NCBI GenBank assembly: GCA_002483145.1
Contig: DLHJ01000003.1
Span: 434,001 to 498,000, forward strand
Reading direction: 5' to 3'
Source of the DNA: Cellvibrio sp. UBA7671
GTDB lineage: Bacteria > Pseudomonadota > Gammaproteobacteria > Pseudomonadales > Cellvibrionaceae
DNA: 64,000 nt
Shown here: positions 22,778 to 30,926 of the stretch, one piece after another
How the letters are laid out: every line of letters begins with the position of its first letter
Position numbering within the stretch: position 1 is the first letter of the stretch
Position numbers and translations under genes: made by a program
The notes under the pieces: generated by a model
Seen by the model: the letters and a program-made list of their open reading frames with translations, nothing else
What the model was told of the DNA's origin: nothing
Databases searched by the model: none

Positions 22778-23725
22778 CTATCTAGCTTGAAGATCAGTTA
22801 TTATTTGAATTGGACCATCATTAAAACCAACCAGTTCTCCTCCATCTATGAAACTCTCTAAAAAAAAGAAAACTTGCTCTATTGGAGTGTTCCAGTTTTT
22901 CCTGACGAATTCCGAAAAAAAATTAAACTCTTCATCTGTACTTGGATATTGTCTTTGCGGCCCGCTTAAAAAAAACCACTGAAAACAACCTAATACATTT
23001 AAAAAATCACGTATAATGAAATGGGATTTTTCAAAAAATAACTGTACCCTAGCAATCCCATGGTGATGAGATTCTTCAAAATATACAAGCTTCTGATTTC
23101 CCTCCACTACACCAATACCAAAAACACAAAACTCGTTCTTTTTTCCCCAATAGCGCTCTGTTCGCAATTTATTACCATAAACACCCTCAACCTCACCAAA
23201 TATAGCCACAGATGAACCATTAAAAGTATTTTCAACTATCAAACACAAGTCTGAGCGTGCGACAAGATTATTAACCAATTCGCTTTTTACTTCAAAAGGA
23301 AAGACCTCTGTAAATCGGTTAATCAATTTATAGCTTAGTGAAGAATCAATACCTGAAACATAAAATGAAAATGCATCAAGATTTTTGTTGAAACAAACTC
23401 CGTATAAATCCTCCAGCCTTTCAAGTAGTTCAACGATAATATGTCCACCAAGTTTTTGATTGAAAAAACTTGCAAGAAAATACTGAACGCCCCAGTTATT
23501 AATATAAGTTTCGACTTGTGCAAAAAAATTAACTGGTAGGCCACCCCTCATAAGGTTTAACGTCCACGCTGGAAATTCATTAAATTTTCGAGGAGAGTGC
23601 ATCAAATTAATATGCGAATCAATGCACTTCAAGACGCTATAAAAATGTGTAGCCCAGTATGACTTAACATCAGGAATAATAATTTGACTGACTGGGGCAA
23701 GAATACTTCTCTTGTTACTTCTCAT
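22778..23725 (-). CDS. Unrecognised 315-aa protein in the defence-gene cluster
   Basis: No family recognised. The protein is aromatic-rich (many Phe/Tyr/Trp). The stretch SDLCLIVENTFNGSSVAIFGEVEGVYGNKL (seen as AIFGEVEGVYG near residue 178) puts Glu-x-Glu on a hydrophobic strand, which could be a nuclease-like core, but lysine placement does not clearly fit PD-(D/E)XK. Low GC like its neighbours. It lies between the HEPN-like gene and the AAA ATPase, all on the minus strand with gaps of 240-320 bases, so each probably has its own promoter. Confidence 0.55.
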   Translation of the reverse strand: MRSNKRSILAPVSQIIIPDVKSYWATHFYSVLKCIDSHINLMHSPRKFNEFPAWTLNLMRGGLPVNFFAQVETYINNWGVQYFLASFFNQKLGGHIIVELLERLEDLYGVCFNKNLDAFSFYVSGIDSSLSYKLINRFTEVFPFEVKSELVNNLVARSDLCLIVENTFNGSSVAIFGEVEGVYGNKLRTERYWGKKNEFCVFGIGVVEGNQKLVYFEESHHHGIARVQLFFEKSHFIIRDFLNVLGCFQWFFLSGPQRQYPSTDEEFNFFSEFVRKNWNTPIEQVFFFLESFIDGGELVGFNDGPIQIITDLQAR

Positions 23726-24048
23726 TGGGAAACCAGTTAAAATATTTTAGAGAGTTGATTTATATTAATGCCGAGCTAAAGGAAAAATTTTTAGGATTTT
23801 GGAGACTTTTCTCTCTCAAGTATTTCTCTAAGAACTTTATATGACCAAAATACACCTAACCATTAATAAGTTATGATTAAGTATAGGAATAAACTCGAAG
23901 ATACATGCATAAATATATTCGAAAATATACGGCCAACTAAATACAAAACTCTGACTCCCGCTTTGGGCTCAATTGAGTCAATCTGGCTCCATTGAAATTT
24001 GAATCAGATTAATTACATCGCATAACAGCAAAGCTAAAAAGGGAACCA
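23726..24048. other. AT-rich spacer without visible genes
   Basis: About 320 AT-rich bases between two minus-strand genes. It probably holds the promoter for the 22778-23725 gene near its left end. No repeats or terminator hairpin recognised. Confidence 0.4.
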
Positions 24049-26235
24049 TCAGGTCGGAATCTGCTTCAACTCATTATATAATTCATACAACCTATGAGCC
24101 GACATATCCAAAATTGGCTCGTACATAAAAGAGTTTAAATGTATATTTTCCGGCGTCATGAGATTGACCTGATCAAGCAAACTAATCGTCATTATTTCAC
24201 TAGGGAACATTTCAACGAATTTATCAAATAACGCCCTAGTTTGATTAGAGTCAATGCCATCTACGAACGCTTGATCGCTGATTTTTGCAATCATGAACCC
24301 TTCAGCCTTCAATCTGATCGCCATTGCAACAATAACTTTACACTCAAGATCTGGAGATTCATGAGCAGCAAGAGATAAATCATCGCACTTCTGAAAAACT
24401 TTATTAATTACACTTAGTGTTAAATCTGGAAGAGTTAAATTTGCCTTATCTGCAAAGATGCCACGATAAATTGCCTGCAAATCCCCAACCGTAATATTTA
24501 CACTATCTGACTTCAAATGCAGAAGTGAGGTCAGCTTTTCATAATATTCTTTATGTCCACAATACTCAGCAAGATTGCGGGCAAATGGGATACTAGCAAG
24601 CATATACAAGTCATTTTGATGCATCTCACGTTTCCATGCGTTAAACACGTCGTTCTGATACTTTTCGGGATTGAGTTGAATGCTGGACAACGTTTTTGAC
24701 GCCAGTAACCGCTTTGCTCGGGATGTCGAGTTTTTACTACCAATAATTCTACTACCGATAATCCTGTGAAAATCAAAGTTATGAGTAAGCAAAAGAATAT
24801 AAAAGTGTTTTATTTTCGCGATATCACGCAGATACTCGACAATTGCATACTTATTTTTATAATCAAATGAGTCCGCTATATCATCGATTACAATCAGGAT
24901 GGGGAATCCGGCATTCCTTCTAACTTCGATTTCGAAAAGTATATTCAAAATATATAATGCGCGCTTTTCTCCTTGACTTAAAGTGGAAATTAATGCGTCA
25001 TGATTAACTAGCTGCGATTCACCCCGTCCATCATTGAAGCTAAATTGAATAGTAGGTGCTGCATCGTTAAGAATTACTTCATCTTGATTATCAATATGCA
25101 ATTCAAATGGAACCGTAAATCGCTCATTGAATGTATCAGTTACGTTTTTCCAAATTGTCTCTTGCTGCCTTGCCTGATCGATAATATCTTTGACTTTTTG
25201 TTGATTTAACAGATAGGTTGTAACCAAATCCTCCCATGCAGAACGATGCGATTGAAGATAACCTATTACAACTTTTTGCTTGAATATCTGGACGCTCTTA
25301 TATTCTGGCAAAAGTTCCTGATGCTCGGCTATAAGATCGCGAAAGGCTTGAGTTTCCTTCGTTGTTAGCTTTTTGTCTACCTTACTGAATTTTTCTTTTA
25401 GCTCTGGGTTTTTGAAAACCTTATCCTGTTCTTCCTGCAAAATTTCATCTAATCGGTCTTTTGATACCACTTCTTCTTTTATACCATGTACTAATATGTT
25501 GACGCTATGTGATGCAGTAAAGAAGCCAGTTTCTGCTAGGCTTTTCGAAACCACACCAGCTTTTTGATGATTGAATATCTTTGAAAGAACAGTCGATTCA
25601 GTAATAAGCTTCTCATATGTATCAACATACTCAGCAAGCTCCACCCCAAAGCTATCTGTTGAAGCAAGCTCTAAGACTTTTGGATTAAACAGGTCGCCAT
25701 ATTTAAATTCATTAAGTCCACTAAAATTCTGATCCTCCTTATGAAGTAGCTCAGTTAAAAGCTCAAGTAAATCTTTTATAGGTCGATTGAATGCATCACA
25801 GATTAACTCCGGAACAGACTTTGCTTGCTTACCTGATGACTTCGCAAGCTCCTTAATTAGCAACGCCCTCTTATCATCAACTTCTTTTAATACCTCGTCG
25901 TAATTGCGCTTCAGAGATTCATTAACCAGCAGAGTCGAAAGTTGTTTAGAGCTGTAGCTTTCATCGTAGGAGTCAATAACCAGTACTTGACCCTGTATCA
26001 TTGGTTTACCATCCACTTTGATATCTCTTTTTGTTTGTCGATCAACAAAAATAGCATCAGTGGTCTTTGTATTTGATTCAATATCCTTGAATGTTTTAGC
26101 CAATGATGTTTTCAGAGTACCATTCGGCGCATATAAGGAACAAAACCCACCAATATCATCCGACTTCGTCAAATCGAATTCTTTTGTCAGTTGATTTATG
26201 CCGTAACAATTCTCTAGATCTAATTCAATCTTCAT
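24049..26235 (-). CDS. AAA_13/RloC-like ABC-type ATPase with altered Walker A (728 aa)
   Basis: The protein opens with KIELDLENCYGINQLTKEF and a P-loop region YAPNGTLKTSLAKTF (about 35-49). Compared with GxxxxGK[ST], the first Gly is Ala and the Gly before Lys42 is Leu. The rest of an SMC/ABC-like ATPase is present: long helical middle (about 90-380), signature TLSQGEKRAL, Walker B LIVIDDIADSFDY and switch LLTHNFDF. The C-terminal 180 residues are unrecognised. Similar 'NGT-KTS' proteins are, to my recollection, stand-alone defence ATPases related to the RloC/PrrC group; the anticodon nuclease motif is not evident. AGGAAG precedes the ATG. Confidence 0.75.
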   Translation of the reverse strand: MKIELDLENCYGINQLTKEFDLTKSDDIGGFCSLYAPNGTLKTSLAKTFKDIESNTKTTDAIFVDRQTKRDIKVDGKPMIQGQVLVIDSYDESYSSKQLSTLLVNESLKRNYDEVLKEVDDKRALLIKELAKSSGKQAKSVPELICDAFNRPIKDLLELLTELLHKEDQNFSGLNEFKYGDLFNPKVLELASTDSFGVELAEYVDTYEKLITESTVLSKIFNHQKAGVVSKSLAETGFFTASHSVNILVHGIKEEVVSKDRLDEILQEEQDKVFKNPELKEKFSKVDKKLTTKETQAFRDLIAEHQELLPEYKSVQIFKQKVVIGYLQSHRSAWEDLVTTYLLNQQKVKDIIDQARQQETIWKNVTDTFNERFTVPFELHIDNQDEVILNDAAPTIQFSFNDGRGESQLVNHDALISTLSQGEKRALYILNILFEIEVRRNAGFPILIVIDDIADSFDYKNKYAIVEYLRDIAKIKHFYILLLTHNFDFHRIIGSRIIGSKNSTSRAKRLLASKTLSSIQLNPEKYQNDVFNAWKREMHQNDLYMLASIPFARNLAEYCGHKEYYEKLTSLLHLKSDSVNITVGDLQAIYRGIFADKANLTLPDLTLSVINKVFQKCDDLSLAAHESPDLECKVIVAMAIRLKAEGFMIAKISDQAFVDGIDSNQTRALFDKFVEMFPSEIMTISLLDQVNLMTPENIHLNSFMYEPILDMSAHRLYELYNELKQIPT

Positions 26236-26325
26236 GGAAACTTCCTGTTTAATTATTTTTTAGCTACAAGTCAGTACTGAGTTAACCGTTCGCCTTGAAC
26301 TTATCGGACCATTACCAGCCTCTTT

Positions 26326-26811
26326 CTATTTTGATTTTTTCCGCCAATCCCAGGGCGGGATAATCTGATCTGCACTCATTGACCACAATCCAGCTTTTTG
26401 TGTTTTAGCGTGATCCTGGAGGAGAAAGTACTCTTGGTCTGCAACATATTTGGTGTATGCCCATGCATCACCATTCTTAACCATTAGCTTATTAACATTT
26501 TCCTCCAGCAGGTAAATGGTACCCAATGTTCTGCCATACCTGTCTTTGCCAGTGGTGCTGACTGTTACGTTTTTGGTGGCTATGAGCAACGAGAGGGCTT
26601 GTTTCGATTTGTTGCCCCAAGGTTGATTTGTTTCGGGCGCATCTATTTCGGAGAGGCGTACATTGATGGTTTCAGAGCCGTTCACAAGGAGAGAGACCGT
26701 ATCACCATCACTTACTTTGACGACTTTTCCTGCAATTTGGTCTGCAGCGGATACTGCTTGGATAGCGAGAAGAAGCGAGAGGAGGGAAACCTTTAATATA
26801 TTCATAAGCAT
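26326..26811 (-). CDS. Secreted thermonuclease (SNase-like) family protein
   Basis: The 161-residue protein has a signal peptide (about 1-23, ending AVSAAD) followed by one staphylococcal-nuclease domain: GKVVKVSDGDTVSLLV, VRLSEIDAPETNQPWGNKSKQAL (seen as RLSEIDAPE with the catalytic Arg and Asp/Glu), and DRYGRTLGTIYL with the second active-site Arg, ending WSMSADQIIPPWDWRK. Catalytic residues all appear present. It should act in the periplasm or outside the cell and cut DNA or RNA, using calcium. Such nucleases are frequent in plasmids and ICEs, possibly processing DNA at the cell surface. Confidence 0.9.
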   Translation of the reverse strand: MLMNILKVSLLSLLLAIQAVSAADQIAGKVVKVSDGDTVSLLVNGSETINVRLSEIDAPETNQPWGNKSKQALSLLIATKNVTVSTTGKDRYGRTLGTIYLLEENVNKLMVKNGDAWAYTKYVADQEYFLLQDHAKTQKAGLWSMSADQIIPPWDWRKKSK

Positions 26812-27145
26812 CCATGTTTGAGCTTTATTACATTTAAGAGAGGGAGATTACTTGCTGTTATTTGTATGTCAATTACTCGATATTACGCAACAGATACCCA
26901 TTCGTCACCCTTTTGGTCTGAAAAATTCAGCTGAGATATTGCACCCTACCGAAGAACAAACTATCTTTATGGGGCTATATGCCCAGTGACATCTTCACTG
27001 ACCCTTAATTTAGCTGCACACAGGTCCGCAATGCAGCAAGACGAAAGTCTGTCCTAATCCTTACCACCCATCGGGGAGTCTAATCCTCCCCGCCCGGGCT
27101 GGCCTTAGCTCCTTCGATTTATTTATTTAAATCCTGGAGCACCCC
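26812..27145 (+). promoter_or_regulatory. Intergenic region ending in copy 6 of the recurrent ICE leader
   Basis: The left half holds promoters for the divergent genes. The right half carries AGAC-GAAA-GTCT (27039-27050), then CCC (27067-27069), CGGGGAG (27072-27078)...CTCCCCG (27086-27092), GGG (27096-27098), then GGCCTTAGCTCCTT and TGGAG ahead of the ATG at 27146. The GNRA-type small hairpin followed by the CCC-GGGGA...TCCCC-GGG hairpin is the same order as the DUF3577 and radC leaders, though the T-run is weak here. Confidence 0.65.
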
Positions 27146-27358
27146 ATGAAATCCACATTCAATCTTTCTGAATTTCGCACTGTTGAAGCAGAGTTTGGAG
27201 AAACAATCTCCATTGTGTCTGTTGATTCGCGCGTACCTGAGAATCCGTTTAAAGCCACAAGCCTAAAGCTTGAGGAATATAACGAGCGTGTTGAATTCTT
27301 GAGAGAGCATGACCACATCTTTGGAATGAACATGGCCAAAGAAAAATTTTGCAAGTAA
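27146..27358 (+). CDS. Small ICE protein, paralogue A (70 aa)
   Basis: Preceded by CTGGAGCACCCC and the structured leader. The C-terminal part LEEYNERVEFLREHDHIFGMNMAKEKF matches the end of the next gene (YNQLVDWLRENDHGFAMN), so the two are diverged tandem paralogues. N-terminus contains STFNLSEFRTVEAEF. No named family; the shared end suggests a helix followed by a conserved DH-F-MN segment. Confidence 0.72.
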   Translation: MKSTFNLSEFRTVEAEFGETISIVSVDSRVPENPFKATSLKLEEYNERVEFLREHDHIFGMNMAKEKFCK

Positions 27359-27374
27359 GTTTGAGCTTTCCCTG

Positions 27375-27466
27375 ATTTCGCTTTCGGCGATTAGGGAATC
27401 CTCCTAAAGGCCTTTCAGGAGGGCTTTTTGGGGGATTCCCTAATCAACCAAGCCTGGAGCTTAATC
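27375..27466 (+). promoter_or_regulatory. Nested-hairpin leader between the small paralogues
   Basis: GATTAGGGAATCC (27389-27401) and GGATTCCCTAATC (27433-27445) are perfect 13-base inverted repeats enclosing CCTCC-TAAAGGCCTTTCA-GGAGG followed by GCTTTTTG. The inner hairpin plus T-run looks like a terminator for paralogue A; the outer pair would compete or close over it. An upstream CCCT can also pair with AGGG of the outer arm. Related in style, not in sequence, to the recurrent leader. Confidence 0.65.
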
Positions 27467-27688
27467 ATGGTAAACGCAAATAAGCAAACTTTCGATGTGA
27501 ACAGTCGTCATGTAATGTGTGTAAATTTCAATGGTGCTAGCGGTTTGTGCGATGTGGTTGTAAGCGAGAAGAAAAGCGACCGCACCTTCATCAAATCAAT
27601 GGTGCTTGATCAGTACAATCAGTTAGTAGACTGGCTTCGTGAAAACGATCATGGGTTTGCAATGAATTCTATTCGCTCATACTTTTGA
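27467..27688 (+). CDS. Small ICE protein, paralogue B (73 aa)
   Basis: The ATG at 27467 has TGGAGC upstream, repeating the site of paralogue A; the longer frame back to 27428 runs through the hairpins. The protein has QTFDVNSRHVMCVNFNGASG then YNQLVDWLRENDHGFAMNSI, sharing the final motif with paralogue A. Unknown function. Followed by a bidirectional terminator. Confidence 0.72.
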   Translation: MVNANKQTFDVNSRHVMCVNFNGASGLCDVVVSEKKSDRTFIKSMVLDQYNQLVDWLRENDHGFAMNSIRSYF

Positions 27689-27715
27689 TTGTTTGAGGTA
27701 AATATGCTGACAAAT

Positions 27716-27750
27716 AAAAAAGCCCCTTTTCTAATGATTAGGGGCTTTTT
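27716..27750. terminator. Bidirectional Rho-independent terminator between convergent genes
   Basis: AAAAAAGCCCCT (27716-27727) pairs with AGGGGCTTTTT (27740-27750). A-run and T-run flank the stem, so it can stop transcription from both the small-paralogue unit and the minus-strand gene to its right. Confidence 0.9.
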
Positions 27751-27765
27751 ATTGAGCATTGCAAA

Positions 27766-28521
27766 TTATGAGTTTACTTCCCACTGTGCAATTTGCTCTG
27801 GTGTCACTACACCCGTTTCGAGGGCAGATTTTTTTAATGACTCTCGAACATCATGGGTTGATAACCCTTCATCCAGGCGTAGTTTTTTTAAAAGCGCTGC
27901 ACGAAACAGGGGGTCGTTGTTAAATGCCTCGCGCTCCTTTGCACACTGATAGCTGAAACCGCTTGGATCTCCGAATAGCGTTTCGTAATAACTGATTATT
28001 CCTTGGCGGGTACCAGGATACTTGCGGTGAAATTCCCCAATGATCTGACCAACTAACTCGGTGTTAGCAAGCTGGGACTCCTCCAGTATTCCATCTTCCA
28101 GGTAACGACGCAGTGCCTGTTGGCGATATTTAGGAGAGTTGTAAAATTTAACTCGCAAGCGCTTGTGACGAGTATCCAAAGCGTTTTCATCACCATAGAA
28201 CCATTCAAAACAATTGAGTGGGTCTTTACTTGGCTTATCGTTTTTTGAAAGGGCTTCCAGTTTACTGAGAAATTCCATAGGCTCCAGTTCAGCGCCCGCG
28301 TTTAGTTCGATCACCTTCTCACGTTGCTTTTCCGCAAGCCGCGCCTTGCGTTCTATCTCCGACTCTTGAAAAATATCGAACTCAGGTGCATCAAGTGCGA
28401 GCGCCCTTCCCGTGTAAGCCATAAACATGCTTTCAGCTAGCCCGCCTGACAAGCCACGCTCTTCATAGATTACTCTACTGACAACAACGCGCTCGTTATG
28501 ATTAAGAGGCCTATAGGTCAT
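27766..28521 (-). CDS. Hypothetical charged helical protein (251 aa)
   Basis: No family recognised. Highly charged and helical, with a putative coiled segment EIERKARLAEKQREKVIEL (about 53-71). The C-terminal region has LRLDEGLSTHDVRESLKKSALETG, which could be a small helix-turn-helix-like unit. The ATG at 28521 is preferred to the GTG at 28524. Base composition resembles the ICE backbone rather than the AT-rich cargo. Confidence 0.68.
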   Translation of the reverse strand: MTYRPLNHNERVVVSRVIYEERGLSGGLAESMFMAYTGRALALDAPEFDIFQESEIERKARLAEKQREKVIELNAGAELEPMEFLSKLEALSKNDKPSKDPLNCFEWFYGDENALDTRHKRLRVKFYNSPKYRQQALRRYLEDGILEESQLANTELVGQIIGEFHRKYPGTRQGIISYYETLFGDPSGFSYQCAKEREAFNNDPLFRAALLKKLRLDEGLSTHDVRESLKKSALETGVVTPEQIAQWEVNS

Positions 28522-28665
28522 CACAGTTACCTACTTCAGTTTGAGTTTGTGCAAGCACAATACATTGACATATTTTCAAAGGTATTAGCCATCCCTGTAT
28601 ATTTTTAATTCCCTAGCCTCGGCACTCAATTCAAAAATACCCACCCTAAATTTTCATTACAAAAA

Positions 28666-29301
28666 TCAACGTAAAGGTAATGCTGTGTATAAACGTAAAG
28701 CTTTGGCCACCTGCCTAATCAGTGCATCTCTTACCATCAATCGCGTAGTTTCATTCTGATCTTCGGGCACCCCGTTAGATTGAACTATACCCATCCATTT
28801 TCCATCCACAATTCTGCCCTGCCATTCAGCACCCATAGAAACAGGTGGGGCAAAATATTTATTCTCGTGCTCATCCAACTCTCTAAAAAACCTAGCTGAT
28901 AGCTTTGGAAGCTGAAATAACACGTTCTTATTTGCAAGCCCAGCAAGCAACTCAGTATCTACAATTTCGACCTCAACCTGAAACACCCCCCATTCAAAAT
29001 CCTTGGGCTGGGTTAGCGTACAGCGAATCGATTTAATAGTACTGCCGAGATCAGCTCCAACCATGCGAATAGCATCCTCCAACTCCGAAGGAACAATAAA
29101 CCATGTTGGCCAACCAGTAGACTGTGGTGCACCGCTGCCGCCACTAAGATCATCCCCATTCCAGCGCATGGCAACGCATGGGGCACCATCCCAAATACCT
29201 TCAACAACACTAAAGCCATCTTGACCTGTATCACACAAAGTCACCTTATGACGCCACCTATCTTTAGGGGAAACAACCTCTTCTGGACGCTTATAGCCCA
29301 T
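28666..29301 (-). CDS. Hypothetical protein (211 aa)
   Basis: No family recognised. GAGG six bases upstream supports the ATG at 29301 over the in-frame GTG at 29313. Contains WRHKVTLCDTGQDGFSVVEGIWDG and a Gly/Ser-rich loop GDDLSGGSGAPQSTGWPTWFIVP; the second half is beta-rich. Preceded by an array of TAGCTA/TAACTA repeats that look like an operator. Confidence 0.65.
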   Translation of the reverse strand: MGYKRPEEVVSPKDRWRHKVTLCDTGQDGFSVVEGIWDGAPCVAMRWNGDDLSGGSGAPQSTGWPTWFIVPSELEDAIRMVGADLGSTIKSIRCTLTQPKDFEWGVFQVEVEIVDTELLAGLANKNVLFQLPKLSARFFRELDEHENKYFAPPVSMGAEWQGRIVDGKWMGIVQSNGVPEDQNETTRLMVRDALIRQVAKALRLYTALPLR

Positions 29302-29346
29302 ATCAAACCTCACTGAATATACTGATAACGATTGTGATTGACTGCT

Positions 29347-29390
29347 TAGCTATACATAGTTAAGTGTAGCTATAGATAACTATATACTGC
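29347..29390. promoter_or_regulatory. Operator-like TAGCTATA repeat array
   Basis: TAGCTATACATAGTTA (29347-29362) is followed after four bases by TAGCTATAGATAACTA (29367-29382). The two are imperfect direct repeats, each a partial palindrome. They sit 46-80 bases upstream of the minus-strand gene starting at 29301, where promoter elements are expected. The regulator is not identified. Confidence 0.45.
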
Positions 29391-29701
29391 ATTGATGAAA
29401 ATGCAATGTCCTTACAAAAATTCGACTACCTCTAGAGAGCATGGATGAGAGGTTTAATAGAGACCGGTACTCGCACTGGTTAAAAACAATGCAGAAAAAT
29501 CTATTTTTGACCAACCTCTACTGGTGTATGGATAACCAGCGTAGTAGTCTCGGTAGCTCTAATGGGAACCATGAGGATGGACGTTTTATGGCAGGTACAA
29601 ATGCAGATGATATGAGGTTTGAGGCATCAACTAGTTATTCGCGCGTCAACTATAAGCACTAACGGTTGGACGCAGTTAAGGCAAGCAGGGAATCCAAATG
29701 G
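29391..29701. other. Spacer with one weak plus-strand ORF
   Basis: About 310 bases. A 73-codon ORF (29441-29662, plus) is open but has no ribosome binding site, no recognised motif and a low-complexity end, so I do not call it a gene. No repeats or terminators seen. Confidence 0.4.
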
Positions 29702-30913
29702 CTAGTTTCCCGGTTCATTCATTGGTTCGTAATCAGGATAAGCCAACGTAATTGCATCACGCATCTCATCTGTGTAATTTTCTTCAATTTGATCCAAGTA
29801 TCCATGAAAACCATCCCAATCCAACACTGAAAAAATTTGTGTTCTGTAAGGTGCTAACACTCTCGCCTGGGGAAAGTCGCACCACTGCTTCATCACTTTA
29901 TCAACAAAAATAGCGTCACAGTACGGCCCAAAAATTGAGATGCAATTTGAGTCATAAAAAAGGCCAGATAGCTTTTTCCGCGCAGTATTTTGGTTTGTGT
30001 ATGCACCTTCTTTAACACGCCTTCGTAACATCGCAAAAATACCGCAAGATATCCTTAAATGCGGAATCATCTTGAAATGTGGAGAGACAAAAAAATCTGC
30101 AATTCTTGCCAGTCGCTCATCCATCTGCATTGTATCTTCGTCATAATGCATTAATGATTCGACATACATTACGTCAATCGGTGCGTCCATATAAGCCATT
30201 AAGTTACCTCGCGCTAATTTACTCCACATTTCCAGATATTGGTCGATGAGAGATCGACCATATCCCTCTGCTTCTATTTCCATGTCCTCTTCATACGAGG
30301 TGGTAAGTTGGGCCCAGTCTGGAAAAAGGGTTACTAAAGTAGCAATTGCATCTGTTTTTCCTTGCCGCATTGCTTCTATATTTCCTAAAATTGGACGCAT
30401 ATCAAGCCAAAAATAATCGTCCCACGAGTGAATTTCACCCGCAAACACCTCGGATTCGTCAACCAATTGAATGACGTCACCATTTGTTCTAAAAGCCGCA
30501 AAAGCACGCTGTAATTGAAGCCGTTTAATTTCAAAGTCATCACTGAATTTATGGCCACGAGCTGTTTGTTTAATAAACTTAAAAAGGTTTTCCTGTTGCT
30601 CATGCCGCCATAAATGTGTTTCTTTGGTATGAACAGAAGAGTATGGGCAAACGATGAGCTGCCTTGCTGCCATATCTTCAATTCGATGTGCAGCATCAAC
30701 AAAAGGTTTTTCTTGAGCTCGAAAAGCATGAGATAAAAAGAATTGATCGAGGTAGATAATTTTTTTTCTTACCTCTGGGAGAGAATAACGTGTCCACTGG
30801 CGGCAATGGTTGCAACCCCTCCTTAAAATATTTCTATCTATGTTCACATTACCGTATTTTCCAGCAACGCCACATCTTGGGCATGGTTCATCAAGATCGT
30901 GAGCTATCAACAT
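29702..30913 (-). CDS. Zinc-ribbon plus PIN-like protein of unknown function (403 aa)
   Basis: The N-terminus has a zinc ribbon with CPRC (11-14) and CNHC (34-37). It is followed by KKIIYLDQFFLSHAF (about 50-64), where an Asp ends a hydrophobic strand, and later LIVCPYSSVHTKETHLW, with acidic and Thr/Glu positions like those of PIN-domain nucleases. The rest is helical and aromatic-rich. PIN assignment is by motif order only. It starts 13 bases after the SEC-C gene upstream on the same strand, so they are a two-gene operon. A toxin-like or RNA-targeting role would fit, without proof. Confidence 0.62.
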   Translation of the reverse strand: MLIAHDLDEPCPRCGVAGKYGNVNIDRNILRRGCNHCRQWTRYSLPEVRKKIIYLDQFFLSHAFRAQEKPFVDAAHRIEDMAARQLIVCPYSSVHTKETHLWRHEQQENLFKFIKQTARGHKFSDDFEIKRLQLQRAFAAFRTNGDVIQLVDESEVFAGEIHSWDDYFWLDMRPILGNIEAMRQGKTDAIATLVTLFPDWAQLTTSYEEDMEIEAEGYGRSLIDQYLEMWSKLARGNLMAYMDAPIDVMYVESLMHYDEDTMQMDERLARIADFFVSPHFKMIPHLRISCGIFAMLRRRVKEGAYTNQNTARKKLSGLFYDSNCISIFGPYCDAIFVDKVMKQWCDFPQARVLAPYRTQIFSVLDWDGFHGYLDQIEENYTDEMRDAITLAYPDYEPMNEPGN

Positions 30914-30926
30914 TTTTTTACGCTAC

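Noticed and set aside
29441-29662. 73-codon plus-strand ORF
   Set aside because: No ribosome binding site, no recognised motif and unusual residue mix; likely chance.
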